NCBI RefSeq assembly: GCF_001614315.2
Contig: NZ_LVEG02000001.1
Location: 1-64,000 of the forward strand
Direction: 5' to 3'
Length of the DNA: 64,000 nt
DNA from: Halofilum ochraceum
Lineage (GTDB): Bacteria; Pseudomonadota; Gammaproteobacteria; XJ16; Halofilaceae
The notes under the pieces are model-generated. The model saw nothing but the letters and a program-made list of their open reading frames with translations, did not search any database and was not told where the DNA came from. Positions 50,336 to 59,307 of the stretch are shown here, piece after piece; the first letter of the stretch is position 1, and every line of letters begins with the position of its first letter. Position numbers and translations under genes: made by a program.

Positions 50336-53300
50336 ATGAACGCCGGATCGTCCTCCAGCGGCGGCATGGCCGGCGTGATCGCGCGGCTTGTCACCAATCC
50401 GCTCCCCCCGCTCCTCGCGCTGTTCGCGATCGCTGCCGGTGTCGCCGCGCTGGCGCTGACGCCGCGCGAAGAGGAACCGCAGATCGTCGTGCCGGTCGCC
50501 GACGTGCACGTGCGTGCACCGGGACTGAGCGCGGAACAGGTCGAGCGCCAGGTCGCCACACCGCTGGAAAAACTGCTCCATCAGATCGACGGTGTCGAGT
50601 ACGTGTACTCGAGTTCCGGGGCCGGGCGCGCGGTCGTGACGGTCCGTTTCTATGTCGGTGAGGATCGTGAGCGCTCGCTGGTCAAGATCTACGACAAGGT
50701 CCGCTCGAATACCGACCGGGTACCGGCCGCCGTTGAGTCGTGGGTCGTCAAGCCGGTGGACATCGATGATGTCCCGATCGTCCTGGCGGTCCTCTGGAGC
50801 GAGGACCGGGTACAGGTGGACGATCATGGTCTGCGGCGTCTGGCTGAGGAAATGGATCAGCGCCTGCAGTCGGTCGAGGACACGAGTCGGGTCACCGTCA
50901 CCGGCGGGCGGCCCCGACGGATCCGGGTCGAGCTCGATCCCGAGGCCCTCGCGGCAAGGCGCACGGCCCCACTGGAGGTCGCCGAAGCGATCGGAGTCTC
51001 AAACGAGCAGGTCGAGTCCGGTGCGGTGGTGGAACTCGATCGGAGGGCCATCGTCGAGGGTGGTCTGTTCATTGAGGATGCGCGCGAGCTGCGGGAACTT
51101 GTCGTCAACGTTGTTGATGGTGTGCCGGTGTATCTCGGGGACGTCGCCCGGGTACTGGATGGACCGTCGGAACCGGAGAATTATTCCTGGATCGGCTTCG
51201 GTCCGGCGTCCGACCGGAGTGCGGCGGCGGGTACATACCCGGCGGTCACGCTCGCGGTCGCGAAAAAGCACGGAACAAACGCGGTCCGGGTTTCGGCGAA
51301 CATCAAGGAGAGACTGCAAACGTTCGAGCGGGAGCTGTTCCCCGAGGGCGTTCAGTATCGGATTATCCGCGACTACGGGCGTACCGCGGACGATAAGGTC
51401 GGTCAGCTGATCTCCAGCCTCGGTATTGCCGTACTCACCGTAGTGATCTTTCTGGCCGTGTTTATCGGCTGGCGCGCGGCATTGGTGGTCGGGCTGGCCG
51501 TGCCGGTCTGCTATGGGATAACGCTGTTTCTTGATTACCTGACCGGTTACACGATCAACCGGGTCACGCTGTTCGCGCTGATCCTCGCCCTTGGCCTGCT
51601 GGTCGACGACCCCATCACCGGCGTGGACAACATCGAGCGCTGGTTCCGGATGGGCGTGCACCGCGCGCGCGACTCCGTCGCTGCCGCGATGGTGGAAATC
51701 CGCGGCGCCCTGATCATGTCGACCGTGGCGATCGTCGTGGCGTTCGCTCCGATGTTTTTCATTACCGGCATGATGGGACCGTACATGGCGCCAATGGCGT
51801 TCAATGTGCCTGTCACCGTGATTGCGAGCACCAGCGTCGCATTCCTGGTGACCCCCTGGCTGGCGTACCACCTGTTGCGCCATGAGCCGCAGGCGGGCGG
51901 CTACGACGTCCGCAAAACCGGCGTATATCGTTTCTATGCGCCGATACTGGGCTGGATGCTGAAGAATCGCGGCCGCGCGTGGTGTGTGCTGGGCGTGGTG
52001 GCCGCGCTTTTCGTCATCGCAGTCTCCCTGCCGGCATTCCGTATGGTCCCACTCAAGCTCCTGCCGTACGACAACAAGGACGAATTCCAGATCGTTGTCG
52101 ATATGCCGGAGGGTACGACGCTGGAGCGGACCGATGCGGTCACGCGTGCATTCGCCGACTACCTGCGCACCGTACCCGAGGTTCGGGACTTTACCGGTTA
52201 TGTCGGGACGGCATCGCCGATGGATTTCAACGGGATGATCCGCCAGTACTACCTGCGCGAAGAACCGCACCAGGCCGATCTGCGCGTCACGCTTGCGCCC
52301 CGGGCGCGGCGGTCACAACAGTCGCATCAACTCCTGTTGAGGATTCGGCGCGATCTGCAGGGCATTGCCGATCGTCACGGCGTCGCTGTCAAACTGGTTG
52401 AGGTGCCGCCTGGTCCGCCTGTTGTCGCCACGGTAACGGCAGAAATCAGAGGCGAAGCCGGAACCCCCCATGAGCGCCTGCTCGAAGGGGCGGAGCGTCT
52501 TGCCGATCGGATGCGATCGGAGCCCGGGGTCGTCGATGTAGACACCTCGGCGTCAGCGGAGCAGGTCCGCTATCGGTTCAGGACGGACAAGGAGAAGGCC
52601 GCCCTTTCGGGGATATCCACCGCCGATGTCGCCCGCACGCTGCGGCTCGGGACCGGGGGCATGAATGCCGGTCACCTGCAGATCCCGACCGAGGCCGACC
52701 CGTTGCCGATCGAACTGCGCCTGCCGGTTGAGCGGCGGGGCGGCCCCGACGACCTGGCCGCACTGTATATCAAGGGCCGCGCGGGTATCGTCCAGCAGCG
52801 CGAGAATGGCGGTCTGCGCGACGCGCCAACGCCGCTGGTCCGCCTTGGTGAAATCGGGCAATTCGAGCGCACGACCCGGGAACAGACGATTCAGCACAAG
52901 AATCTCGAGCGGGTCGCTTATGTGTTCGCCGAGGTCGCCGGCCGTCCGCCCGCCGAGGTGATCCAGGATCTCGTCGCCGACCGGGGAGTGACGGGCAACC
53001 ACGACAATCGCCCGGTCGACGGTCGCACTTACCTGAATCCCGGTGGTGGTATCGGATGGGACCTGCCGCCGGATGTGCGCGCTGAATGGACGGGGGAGGG
53101 CGAATGGTTTATCAACCTGCGCGTGTTTCGTGATCTGGGAATCGCGTTCGGTGTGGCGGTGATCGGGATCTTTCTGGTGATCTACCTGCAGACCGGCATC
53201 GCGGCGTTGTCCGGGATCATCCTGCTTTCCATCCCGCTGTCGATGATCGGGATCATGCCGGGGTTCTGGCTGCTCAATCAGATCGGGGATCGCAGTATCG

Positions 53301-53680
53301 ACGGGTTCGCTGATCCGGTCTTTTTCACCGCAACGGCGATGATCGGGATGATCGCGCTTGCCGGCATCGTGGTGCGCAATGCGCTCGTGCTCGTCGAATT
53401 CATCCAACTGTCGCGCGATCAGGGCCTCGAAGTGCGCGAGGCACTCGTTCAGGCTGGCGCGGTCCGCATGCGCCCGGTGCTGCTCACGGCCGCGACGACG
53501 CTGCTCGGCAACCTCGTCATCACCCTGGACCCGATCTTCTCGGGGCTCGCCTGGGCCATCATCTTCGGCATCATCGCTTCTACCGTGTTCACGCTGGTGG
53601 TGGTGCCGCTCGTGTACTTCCTGGTTTACGGGCGAAACGAAGTGGCACAAGCGGAAACGGGTGCGGAGACACACTCATGA
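50336..53680 (+). CDS. RND efflux transporter, inner-membrane pump
   Basis: The 1114-residue AcrB-type protein has twelve membrane helices, with the first at about 20-42 and groups at about 360-500 and 930-1090, and two large periplasmic loops. Helix 4 carries the proton-relay pair in LGLLVDDPITGVDN. The helix 10 lysine of AcrB is Arg here (IVVRNALVLVEF). It exports drugs, lipids or other amphiphiles by proton antiport. The order pump then adaptor is the reverse of the usual adaptor-pump order. The adaptor start overlaps its stop by 4 bp. No outer-membrane factor is encoded nearby, so a TolC elsewhere is presumed. Confidence 0.92.
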   Translation: MNAGSSSSGGMAGVIARLVTNPLPPLLALFAIAAGVAALALTPREEEPQIVVPVADVHVRAPGLSAEQVERQVATPLEKLLHQIDGVEYVYSSSGAGRAVVTVRFYVGEDRERSLVKIYDKVRSNTDRVPAAVESWVVKPVDIDDVPIVLAVLWSEDRVQVDDHGLRRLAEEMDQRLQSVEDTSRVTVTGGRPRRIRVELDPEALAARRTAPLEVAEAIGVSNEQVESGAVVELDRRAIVEGGLFIEDARELRELVVNVVDGVPVYLGDVARVLDGPSEPENYSWIGFGPASDRSAAAGTYPAVTLAVAKKHGTNAVRVSANIKERLQTFERELFPEGVQYRIIRDYGRTADDKVGQLISSLGIAVLTVVIFLAVFIGWRAALVVGLAVPVCYGITLFLDYLTGYTINRVTLFALILALGLLVDDPITGVDNIERWFRMGVHRARDSVAAAMVEIRGALIMSTVAIVVAFAPMFFITGMMGPYMAPMAFNVPVTVIASTSVAFLVTPWLAYHLLRHEPQAGGYDVRKTGVYRFYAPILGWMLKNRGRAWCVLGVVAALFVIAVSLPAFRMVPLKLLPYDNKDEFQIVVDMPEGTTLERTDAVTRAFADYLRTVPEVRDFTGYVGTASPMDFNGMIRQYYLREEPHQADLRVTLAPRARRSQQSHQLLLRIRRDLQGIADRHGVAVKLVEVPPGPPVVATVTAEIRGEAGTPHERLLEGAERLADRMRSEPGVVDVDTSASAEQVRYRFRTDKEKAALSGISTADVARTLRLGTGGMNAGHLQIPTEADPLPIELRLPVERRGGPDDLAALYIKGRAGIVQQRENGGLRDAPTPLVRLGEIGQFERTTREQTIQHKNLERVAYVFAEVAGRPPAEVIQDLVADRGVTGNHDNRPVDGRTYLNPGGGIGWDLPPDVRAEWTGEGEWFINLRVFRDLGIAFGVAVIGIFLVIYLQTGIAALSGIILLSIPLSMIGIMPGFWLLNQIGDRSIDGFADPVFFTATAMIGMIALAGIVVRNALVLVEFIQLSRDQGLEVREALVQAGAVRMRPVLLTAATTLLGNLVITLDPIFSGLAWAIIFGIIASTVFTLVVVPLVYFLVYGRNEVAQAETGAETHS

Positions 53681-54738
53681 ACAGGCGATCCGTACTCCGA
53701 TTGGGCGGCGCCGTGCTCGCACTTGGCATCCTTGGCATTGTCATGGCCTTTTTCGCTGGCATGTTTTCGCCAACGATCGAACCCGGAACGGTGGCGGTCG
53801 AACCGGAACCGATCGAAGGCGAGGTGGTTACGGTCGAATCCGTGCGCACGAAGGTGCAGGCCAACGCGCCCGGCACCGTGGAAGCGCGGCACGAGGCCGT
53901 GCTCTCCCCTCGGATCACCGCACGGATTACCGCTGTCCACGTACGCGCGGGTGATGCCGTCGAGGCCGGAGCGGTGCTCGTGGAGCTGGACGAGCGCGAT
54001 CTCGAGTCGCGGTTGCGTCAGACGCGCGACCGTGCGGCTGCGGCGCAGGCCCGTCTGGATGAGGCGGAGCGCCATTTCCAGCGTATGCGGGATCTCTATG
54101 AACGGGACGTGGTCTCGCGCGCCGACCTGGACCGCGCCGAAGCGGACCGGGCTGCGGCCCAGGCCGAACTGGCGCGGGCGAGCGATGCCGTCGAGGAAGC
54201 GCGCACCGCGCTCAGCCACGCGACCATCCGGGCCCCGATGACGGGCCGTGTGATCGACCGCCTTGCCGAGCCGGGCGATACGGCGCGCCCGGGCGTGCCG
54301 CTGTTGCGGATCTACGACCCGGGCAGCCTGCAGCTGGACGCGCATGTCCGCGAGTCGATCGCGGCGCGGATGGAGCGCGGTCAGTCGCTGAACGCGCGGA
54401 TCGATGCCGTCGACGCGAATCTGGAGGTTACGATCAAGGAAATCGTGCCCTCCGCGGAACCCGGCTCCAGGACGTTCATCGTCCGTGCGGGACTGCCAGG
54501 GCACGCCAATCTCTATCCCGGTATGTTCGGGCGCCTGATTATCGTGACCGGCTCGGAGCAGCGGATCGAGGTGCCGGCGGCGGCGATCGAACGAGTGGGT
54601 CAGCTCGAGTTTGTGCGTGTGGTGACCGAAAGAGGGCCGGTTCGCCGCCATATCCGGACCGGCGAAACGACCCCTGATGGTCGCGTCGAGGTGATGAGTG
54701 GACTGGTCGCCGGGGAACGGATCGTCATCCCCCGATGA
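53677..54738 (+). CDS. RND periplasmic adaptor (membrane fusion protein)
   Basis: The 353-residue protein has an N-terminal anchor (LRLGGAVLALGILGIVMAFFAG) and a biotinyl-lipoyl half-domain (VRAGDAVEAGAVLVELD). A coiled-coil hairpin (about 105-175; DRAAAAQARLDEAERHFQ) is followed by the second lipoyl half (ATIRAPMTGRVIDRLAEPGDTARPG) and the beta-barrel domain. It links the pump to an outer-membrane channel. It overlaps the pump gene by 4 bp. Confidence 0.92.
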   Translation: MNRRSVLRLGGAVLALGILGIVMAFFAGMFSPTIEPGTVAVEPEPIEGEVVTVESVRTKVQANAPGTVEARHEAVLSPRITARITAVHVRAGDAVEAGAVLVELDERDLESRLRQTRDRAAAAQARLDEAERHFQRMRDLYERDVVSRADLDRAEADRAAAQAELARASDAVEEARTALSHATIRAPMTGRVIDRLAEPGDTARPGVPLLRIYDPGSLQLDAHVRESIAARMERGQSLNARIDAVDANLEVTIKEIVPSAEPGSRTFIVRAGLPGHANLYPGMFGRLIIVTGSEQRIEVPAAAIERVGQLEFVRVVTERGPVRRHIRTGETTPDGRVEVMSGLVAGERIVIPR

Positions 54739-54775
54739 ATGCAGTCGCGTTCACTCGGTGGCCGCGTCGTCCCCC

Positions 54776-55855
54776 TCAACGCGGCATCTGGAAGCCCGGC
54801 GTCGACTCCATGACCTCAATCTCGCTCGCATCCATCTCGGCGCCGATGTCCTCGAACAGGGGCGTGGACAGATACCGCTCCCCGGTATCCGGCAGCATGG
54901 CCAGAATGACGGATCCTGCCGGCGCGCGTTCGGCAAGCTCCATCGCCACCGCGACCGTCGCGCCGCCGGACACGCCGGTAAAGATGCCTTCCCGCTGCGC
55001 GAGCTTCCGTGACCATGCGATGCCATCCGGTCCGGCGACCGGGATCAGTTCGTCGACATAGGACTGATCGAGCGCCTCCTGCAGCACCCACGGGATGAAA
55101 TCCGGCGTCCAGCCCTGGATCGGGTGGGGCTCGAAGGCCGGATGGCCGGCGGCGGGCTCATTCTCCGCCGTTCGTTCCTGCGGCGTACCGCTGGCGACCA
55201 GCTGGGCGCTGGTCGGTTCGCTGAGGATCAGCTTCACGTCCGGGCGTTCACGCCGCAGTGCGCGGCCGACGCCGGCGATCGTGCCGCCGGTGCCGTAGCC
55301 GGTCACGAAGTAGTCCAGCCGCTGGCCATCGAAGTCGGCGAGGATCTCCCGACCGGTGGTGGCCTCGTGGATATCGGCGTTCGCCTCGCTCTCGAACTGG
55401 TGGGCGAGGAACCAGCCGTGGGTCTCCGCCAGTTCGCGCGCTTTCTCATACATGCCGAAACCCTTGAGCTCGCGCGGCGTCAGCACGACCTTGGCGCCCA
55501 GGAAGCGCATCAGGCGGCGACGCTCGATCGAGAAGCTCTCGGCCATCGTCACGACCAGCGGATACCCCTTCGCGGCACAGACCATGGCCAACCCGATACC
55601 GGTATTGCCGCTGGTGGCCTCGACCACCGTCTGGCCCGGCTTCAGGCTACCGTCGCGCTCGGCCGCCTCGATGATATTCAGGGCCAGTCGGTCCTTGACC
55701 GAACCGGCCGGATTGAAGAACTCCGCCTTCACGTACAGGGTGACGTGATCCGGGGCGAGGTGGTTGATCCGGATACACGGTGTGTTGCCGACCGTCTCCA
55801 GGACATCGTCGTACAGCCGCCCGCGTCCATCCGTCGTTCGGGTTCCGGATTTCAT
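54776..55855 (-). CDS. Cysteine synthase family PLP enzyme
   Basis: ATG 55855 has GGAGAG upstream; the frame from 55984 is not used. The fold-type II enzyme has PLP Lys54 in FFNPAGSVKDR, the TSGNTGIG phosphate/substrate loop, TGYGTGGTIAGVGRAL and FTGVSGGATVA. It should make cysteine from O-acetylserine and sulfide. At 359 residues it is longer than CysK (about 320), with an insertion around 240-265 (HPAFEPHPIQGWTPDFIP is near its end). A cystathionine beta-synthase-like role cannot be excluded. It is convergent with the RND adaptor gene. Confidence 0.88.
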   Translation of the reverse strand: MKSGTRTTDGRGRLYDDVLETVGNTPCIRINHLAPDHVTLYVKAEFFNPAGSVKDRLALNIIEAAERDGSLKPGQTVVEATSGNTGIGLAMVCAAKGYPLVVTMAESFSIERRRLMRFLGAKVVLTPRELKGFGMYEKARELAETHGWFLAHQFESEANADIHEATTGREILADFDGQRLDYFVTGYGTGGTIAGVGRALRRERPDVKLILSEPTSAQLVASGTPQERTAENEPAAGHPAFEPHPIQGWTPDFIPWVLQEALDQSYVDELIPVAGPDGIAWSRKLAQREGIFTGVSGGATVAVAMELAERAPAGSVILAMLPDTGERYLSTPLFEDIGAEMDASEIEVMESTPGFQMPR

Positions 55856-56043
55856 CGTTCTCTCCGTATGCGCATGCCGTTGGCCGGTATCGGATTGCGC
55901 CGCACGGGCGCTGACCGGATGCGTCGATTGTAAACCGGGCATCCGCGCTATGCCCGCGTACCCGCGACAATGCCGCCGAGCCACGACCGCGGGGAATGGT
56001 AGGCTGACGAGGTTATAGGCCGCCCGCCCCCTGGAGAATCCTG

Positions 56044-56442
56044 ATGCGTATTGCCCCGAGGATTTCGACGCGTTCGGTAGCGTCCCGCAGGCGTGGGAAA
56101 GCGAGCGTGTTCTTCCGTCCCATACTGGCGACCGCGGTGTGCCTGCTCCTCCTCGCGGGTTGTGGCGGCGAGCCTACGGCGACGCAGCTGGAACTGGTCG
56201 ACCTGGCCCGCTTCAGCGAGCAGTACGATGGGGAACGAGTCAGCACGACGGGTCATGTCCGTTCCCATTCCGATCCCGAGCATTACTGGCTCGAGGACGA
56301 CAATCTGAACCGCGTCGCCGTACACCCGGACAGCGCGGTCGAATCGCTGGTCGGGCAGCGTGTCCGGGTTGTCGGCGGTTTCCGATTCTCGCGGGAGAGC
56401 GGGCGCGCGATCGAGGCCGACACCGTCGAGGTGCTTCCGTAG
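56044..56442 (+). CDS. Small lipoprotein, OB-fold-like, unknown function
   Basis: After a basic N-terminus comes a lipobox signal (ILATAVCLLLLAGC). The mature part is a small beta-domain: SEQYDGERVSTTGHV, HYWLEDDNLNRVAVHPDS, VGQRVRVVGGFRFS, reminiscent of OB-fold tOB/BOF-type modules. The 132-residue product may start later than 56044. I do not recognise a named family. Confidence 0.6.
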   Translation: MRIAPRISTRSVASRRRGKASVFFRPILATAVCLLLLAGCGGEPTATQLELVDLARFSEQYDGERVSTTGHVRSHSDPEHYWLEDDNLNRVAVHPDSAVESLVGQRVRVVGGFRFSRESGRAIEADTVEVLP

Positions 56443-56633
56443 AGCCCCCGATCACGGGCGCATGACGTTCCGGTAATGGGGCGCACAGGGTCGCGTAATC
56501 CCTCTCGCGTCAGAATCCGCAGTAACCGACTTGCAGCGACGGAACTTTTGACGGCCACGGGTTGTTGAATAGTCGCAGGCGCGCAAATGAGCGTGTCGCG
56601 CGGTTCCCGTACAGTGTCAGAAGGAGCAGCGAT

Positions 56634-56975
56634 ATGCGCAGTCCGTACGTAAGCATCCTCATTCTGGTCACCGGGTTCATGATGATGCCGGTGGCGCTCG
56701 CCGAGAACGGCTCAAGCGGCGATTTCGAGCAGGAGGAACTCGAGACATTCCTCCAGGCGCGGGCCGATGTGCTCAGCATCCAGGAGGAATATTCCAACCG
56801 ACTGCAATCGGCGCAGGATGACCAGGCCGTGGCGCAACTCCAGGCCGAGGCGCGTGAGAAAATGGCCGCGGCAGTCCAGGACGCCGGGCTGTCGATCGAT
56901 GAGTTCAATCAGATCGCACAGGCGGCGCAGAGCGATCCCGACGTGGCCGCGGAACTCGAATCGCTCGCGGAATAG
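56634..56975 (+). CDS. DUF4168 domain protein, exported (paralogue)
   Basis: AAGGAG ends seven bases before ATG 56634; the frame from 56562 lacks support. The 113-residue product has a signal peptide (VSILILVTGFMMMPVALA) and a helical domain with LETFLQARADVLSIQEEYSN, AEAREKMAAAVQDAGLSIDEFNQIAQAA and a final PDVAAELESL. It is a clear paralogue of the protein at 21888. Function unknown. Confidence 0.8.
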   Translation: MRSPYVSILILVTGFMMMPVALAENGSSGDFEQEELETFLQARADVLSIQEEYSNRLQSAQDDQAVAQLQAEAREKMAAAVQDAGLSIDEFNQIAQAAQSDPDVAAELESLAE

Positions 56976-57131
56976 CGCGCGCCTGACGGTGGCATGGCGA
57001 GGTGGAACGCTGCATGGCGCCAACTGCGCCGTGCAGTACTGCCTGTAATCAGAGGTTCCCCGAGGCCGTGCTGGCCGTCGACGCAGGGACATCGCGGCGG
57101 CCCAGGGCTGCAAGTATCGGTGAATCGGTCT

Positions 57132-57689
57132 ATGTCGGTTTCGCAGCGGCTTATCGGCGGCCTCAGGCAACACTGGTGCGCGTCACGCGAGCGCACGGGT
57201 GTGTGGCTTGAGCGTCATCCGGTCGCTGCTACCCTGTTGGATCGGGCCGGCTGTCTGCACCCCGATCGACGCACGCTCGCCCGCGGTGTCGCGGTCGGCG
57301 TGTTCGTCGGGCTGTCGCCCACCGTCGGTTTCCAGACGCTGTTGATGCTGCTCGGCTGTGTCGCGCTGCGGGCCAATTTCCCGATCGCGTTCCTGGTCTC
57401 CTGGGTCAGCAATCCGCTGACCATGGCGCCGCTGTACCTTGGCTTCAATCGGCTCGGCGAAGCGGTGTTTCATGGCGCGACGGGCAAGCCGACCATGGAA
57501 GGCGATACCAATGGCTGGATCGAGATCGGCTATCTCGCGTTCGGCAGCCTCGTGATCGCGCTGCCGCTGGCCATCATTTCCTATGCGCTGGTGCTGGCCG
57601 TGTGGCGCGCCGCGGTCGTGCGCCGGCGGCGCAAGTCGTTCCGTGAACGGCTCGCGGTACGCGCGCGCTACGGCGACCGCGGCGGTTGA
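57132..57689 (+). CDS. DUF2062 domain membrane protein
   Basis: ATG 57132 gives 185 residues. The core LDRAGCLHPDRRTLARGVAVGVFVGLSPTVGFQTLLMLLGCVALRANFPIAFLVSWVSNPLTMAPLYLGF (about 40-108) is the DUF2062 pattern with W-x-x-x-R-x-x-x-A-x-G and F-x-x-x-x-P-x-x-G-x-Q. It has two or three membrane helices. The function is unknown; members accompany envelope genes. GTG starts upstream are possible, and the frame to 56994 is not conserved in character. Confidence 0.8.
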   Translation: MSVSQRLIGGLRQHWCASRERTGVWLERHPVAATLLDRAGCLHPDRRTLARGVAVGVFVGLSPTVGFQTLLMLLGCVALRANFPIAFLVSWVSNPLTMAPLYLGFNRLGEAVFHGATGKPTMEGDTNGWIEIGYLAFGSLVIALPLAIISYALVLAVWRAAVVRRRRKSFRERLAVRARYGDRGG

Positions 57690-57694
57690 ACGAG

Positions 57695-57707
57695 GCGCCC
57701 CGCGGGG
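57695..57707. terminator. Small GC hairpin between convergent genes
   Basis: GCCCC/GGGGC with a three-base loop lies in the 22-bp gap between the DUF2062 stop and the anti-sigma stop. It is short and lacks a T-run, so a shared terminator role is only possible. Confidence 0.3.
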
Positions 57708-57711
57708 GCTG

Positions 57712-58590
57712 TTACAGCTTGTCCGGGCTCAGCGGCTGCTCGCCGGGACCGGGGCGCGCGCCGATTTCGCCGGAGAGTGCCGCGCGTGCCGCGGCCGGAT
57801 CGACCGTGGCCCGGTTACTGCTGCCGCCGGTATCCAGCTCGACCCGTTTGGGCAGGTCATCGAGCGTTTCGCGCACTCGGCGTGCGAGTTCAATCAGTCG
57901 CTCGCGTCCCATCTGGCCGCCCAGCACGTACGTCGAACCGCCGAGATGCCAGTAGGCGAGCAGGTGGCCATCGACCGCGCGCGTGCGGATGGTGGGCGAT
58001 GCTGGCGCGATATCGCGGGCCACGAACAGGTGGATTATTTCACCCCCAGGGGCGCGGTAATCGAAGCGGAATACGCCCCGCTCGATGCCGGGCCGGCTGG
58101 CCGCGCCGACGAGTTCCAGGCCCGCTGCGTGCAGGTTGGGGCCGTTGCCGCCGGCGATCGCGTCGATGGTTTCGTCGCTCCGCACTGGCGTATCCGGCGA
58201 TCGAGCGATGCGCTCGCCGATCCGCTCGACGAAACCGAGCAGTGCCGGCTGCCCGCCGGATTCGGGGATCAGGCGGCCCGCCGTCCACCCGGCACCGATG
58301 CCGATGACCAGCGCGGCCGCGATGCCGGCGGCGGTGTGCCAGCGGCGCCGGGGCGGTCGGGCGAGACCGCTCAGCAGATGCTCCGGAATCGTTTCCTTGG
58401 CGACCGGGTCGAACGCCTCGCGGATCATGGCGTCCTGGCGCCGGTATTGACGCACGCGCGTGGCGTCGGCGGGGTTTTCACGCAGATGCTGTTCGACGCG
58501 GGCGCGCAGGGATGAACCGGGCGGCAGCCGGCCTTCCGCGTAGGCCGCGAGGTCCTCGTTACGCACGCTGGGGGCATCCGGGCGTGTCAT
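57712..58590 (-). CDS. Transmembrane anti-sigma factor
   Basis: ATG 58590 lies 3 bp after the sigma stop; the long frame upstream is the sigma gene in another frame. The 292-residue protein has an N-terminal cytosolic anti-sigma domain (about 8-65; DLAAYAEGRLPPGSSLRARVEQHLRENP), a membrane helix (about 86-108, TAAGIAAALVIGIGAGWTAGRL) and a periplasmic sensor part with FRFDYRAPGGEIIHLFV. It should hold the ECF sigma inactive until an envelope or periplasmic signal releases it. No Zn-finger HxxxCxxC is present. Confidence 0.85.
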   Translation of the reverse strand: MTRPDAPSVRNEDLAAYAEGRLPPGSSLRARVEQHLRENPADATRVRQYRRQDAMIREAFDPVAKETIPEHLLSGLARPPRRRWHTAAGIAAALVIGIGAGWTAGRLIPESGGQPALLGFVERIGERIARSPDTPVRSDETIDAIAGGNGPNLHAAGLELVGAASRPGIERGVFRFDYRAPGGEIIHLFVARDIAPASPTIRTRAVDGHLLAYWHLGGSTYVLGGQMGRERLIELARRVRETLDDLPKRVELDTGGSSNRATVDPAAARAALSGEIGARPGPGEQPLSPDKL

Positions 58591-58592
58591 CG

Positions 58593-59078
58593 CTACTTCA
58601 CCGAGTGCAGGGCGGGGGATTCTTCCGCCGTGTCTTCGCTCATGTGACGTCGCAGTGTCTCGCGGCCGCGCGAGAGGCGCGAGCGCAGGGTGCCGACCGG
58701 GATACCGAGAATCCAGGCGCCTTCCTGGTAGTCGACATCCTCCAGTGCGACGAGGACAATCGCCGCCCGCTGCGCCTGCGGTAGCATGTCCAGTGCGGCG
58801 ACGAGTTCGCGGCACTCGTGCCGGAGTTCCGGTTGCGGCGCCGTGGCCGCCTCGGGCGGCGCGACGTTCCGCTCGGCGTGCCGCCGCTCGATGGCCGAGC
58901 GCTTGCGCCGGTTCAGGTAGATCCGGTAGAGGATCCGCATCAGCCAGCTGCGCAGTCGGCCACTGGGGCGCCACAGGCGGCGCTTGCGCAGCGCCCGCTC
59001 GATGCAGTCCTGGACGAGGTCGTCCGCGGTTTCAGGATTGCCGCAGAGTGCGCGCGCGTAGCGACGCAGGTGCGGCAA
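58593..59078 (-). CDS. ECF RNA polymerase sigma factor
   Basis: Region 2 (HLRRYARALCGNPETADDLVQDCIERAL, then SWLMRILYRIYLNRRK) and region 4 (LDMLPQAQRAAIVLVALEDVDYQEGAWILGIPVGTLRSRLSRGRETLRRHM) define a group 4 sigma factor. The only usual start in frame is TTG 59078. The best ribosome-binding site, GGAGGA (59133-59128), instead precedes an in-frame ATC at 59123, which would add 15 residues and complete helix 1. It directly precedes its anti-sigma gene and probably transcribes its own operon from the GGAACC promoter. Confidence 0.9.
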   Translation of the reverse strand: MPHLRRYARALCGNPETADDLVQDCIERALRKRRLWRPSGRLRSWLMRILYRIYLNRRKRSAIERRHAERNVAPPEAATAPQPELRHECRELVAALDMLPQAQRAAIVLVALEDVDYQEGAWILGIPVGTLRSRLSRGRETLRRHMSEDTAEESPALHSVK

Positions 59079-59158
59079 TTCCGCCAGCAGCAGGTCCTCG
59101 AATGGCGGGTCCGGATATCGGATGGTGTCCTCCGGGCGGTACGCGCATTGTCACAGTC

Positions 59159-59225
59159 TACAACAGGCGGATGCCGGGGCTGGTTCCATCCCGGATGGAA
59201 CCACTAGGCCGGGGCGATTGTTCAG
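59159..59225. promoter_or_regulatory. Divergent ECF-type promoters sharing a palindrome
   Basis: A perfect 10-bp inverted repeat TGGTTCCATC-CCG-GATGGAACCA (59181-59203) places a GGAACC -35 motif on each strand. Rightward: GGAACC (59197-59202), 17 bp, GTTCAG (59220-59225). Leftward: GGAACC (59187-59182), 17 bp, GTTGTA (59164-59159). GGAAC with a GTT-type -10 is typical of ECF promoters. These would drive the sigma/anti-sigma operon leftward and the exported-protein gene rightward. Confidence 0.7.
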
Positions 59226-59307
59226 TTCGCCGGATCCCGCGCGCCCGACAACGGGCCCGTCCGTGACACCACGCGCCCGGCCCGGTGCATCAACAGGAGG
59301 TACACGC

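Noticed and set aside
56044-57132. A regulatory RNA between the small exported protein genes
   Set aside because: No conserved-looking structure or promoter/terminator pair could be seen in the gaps.
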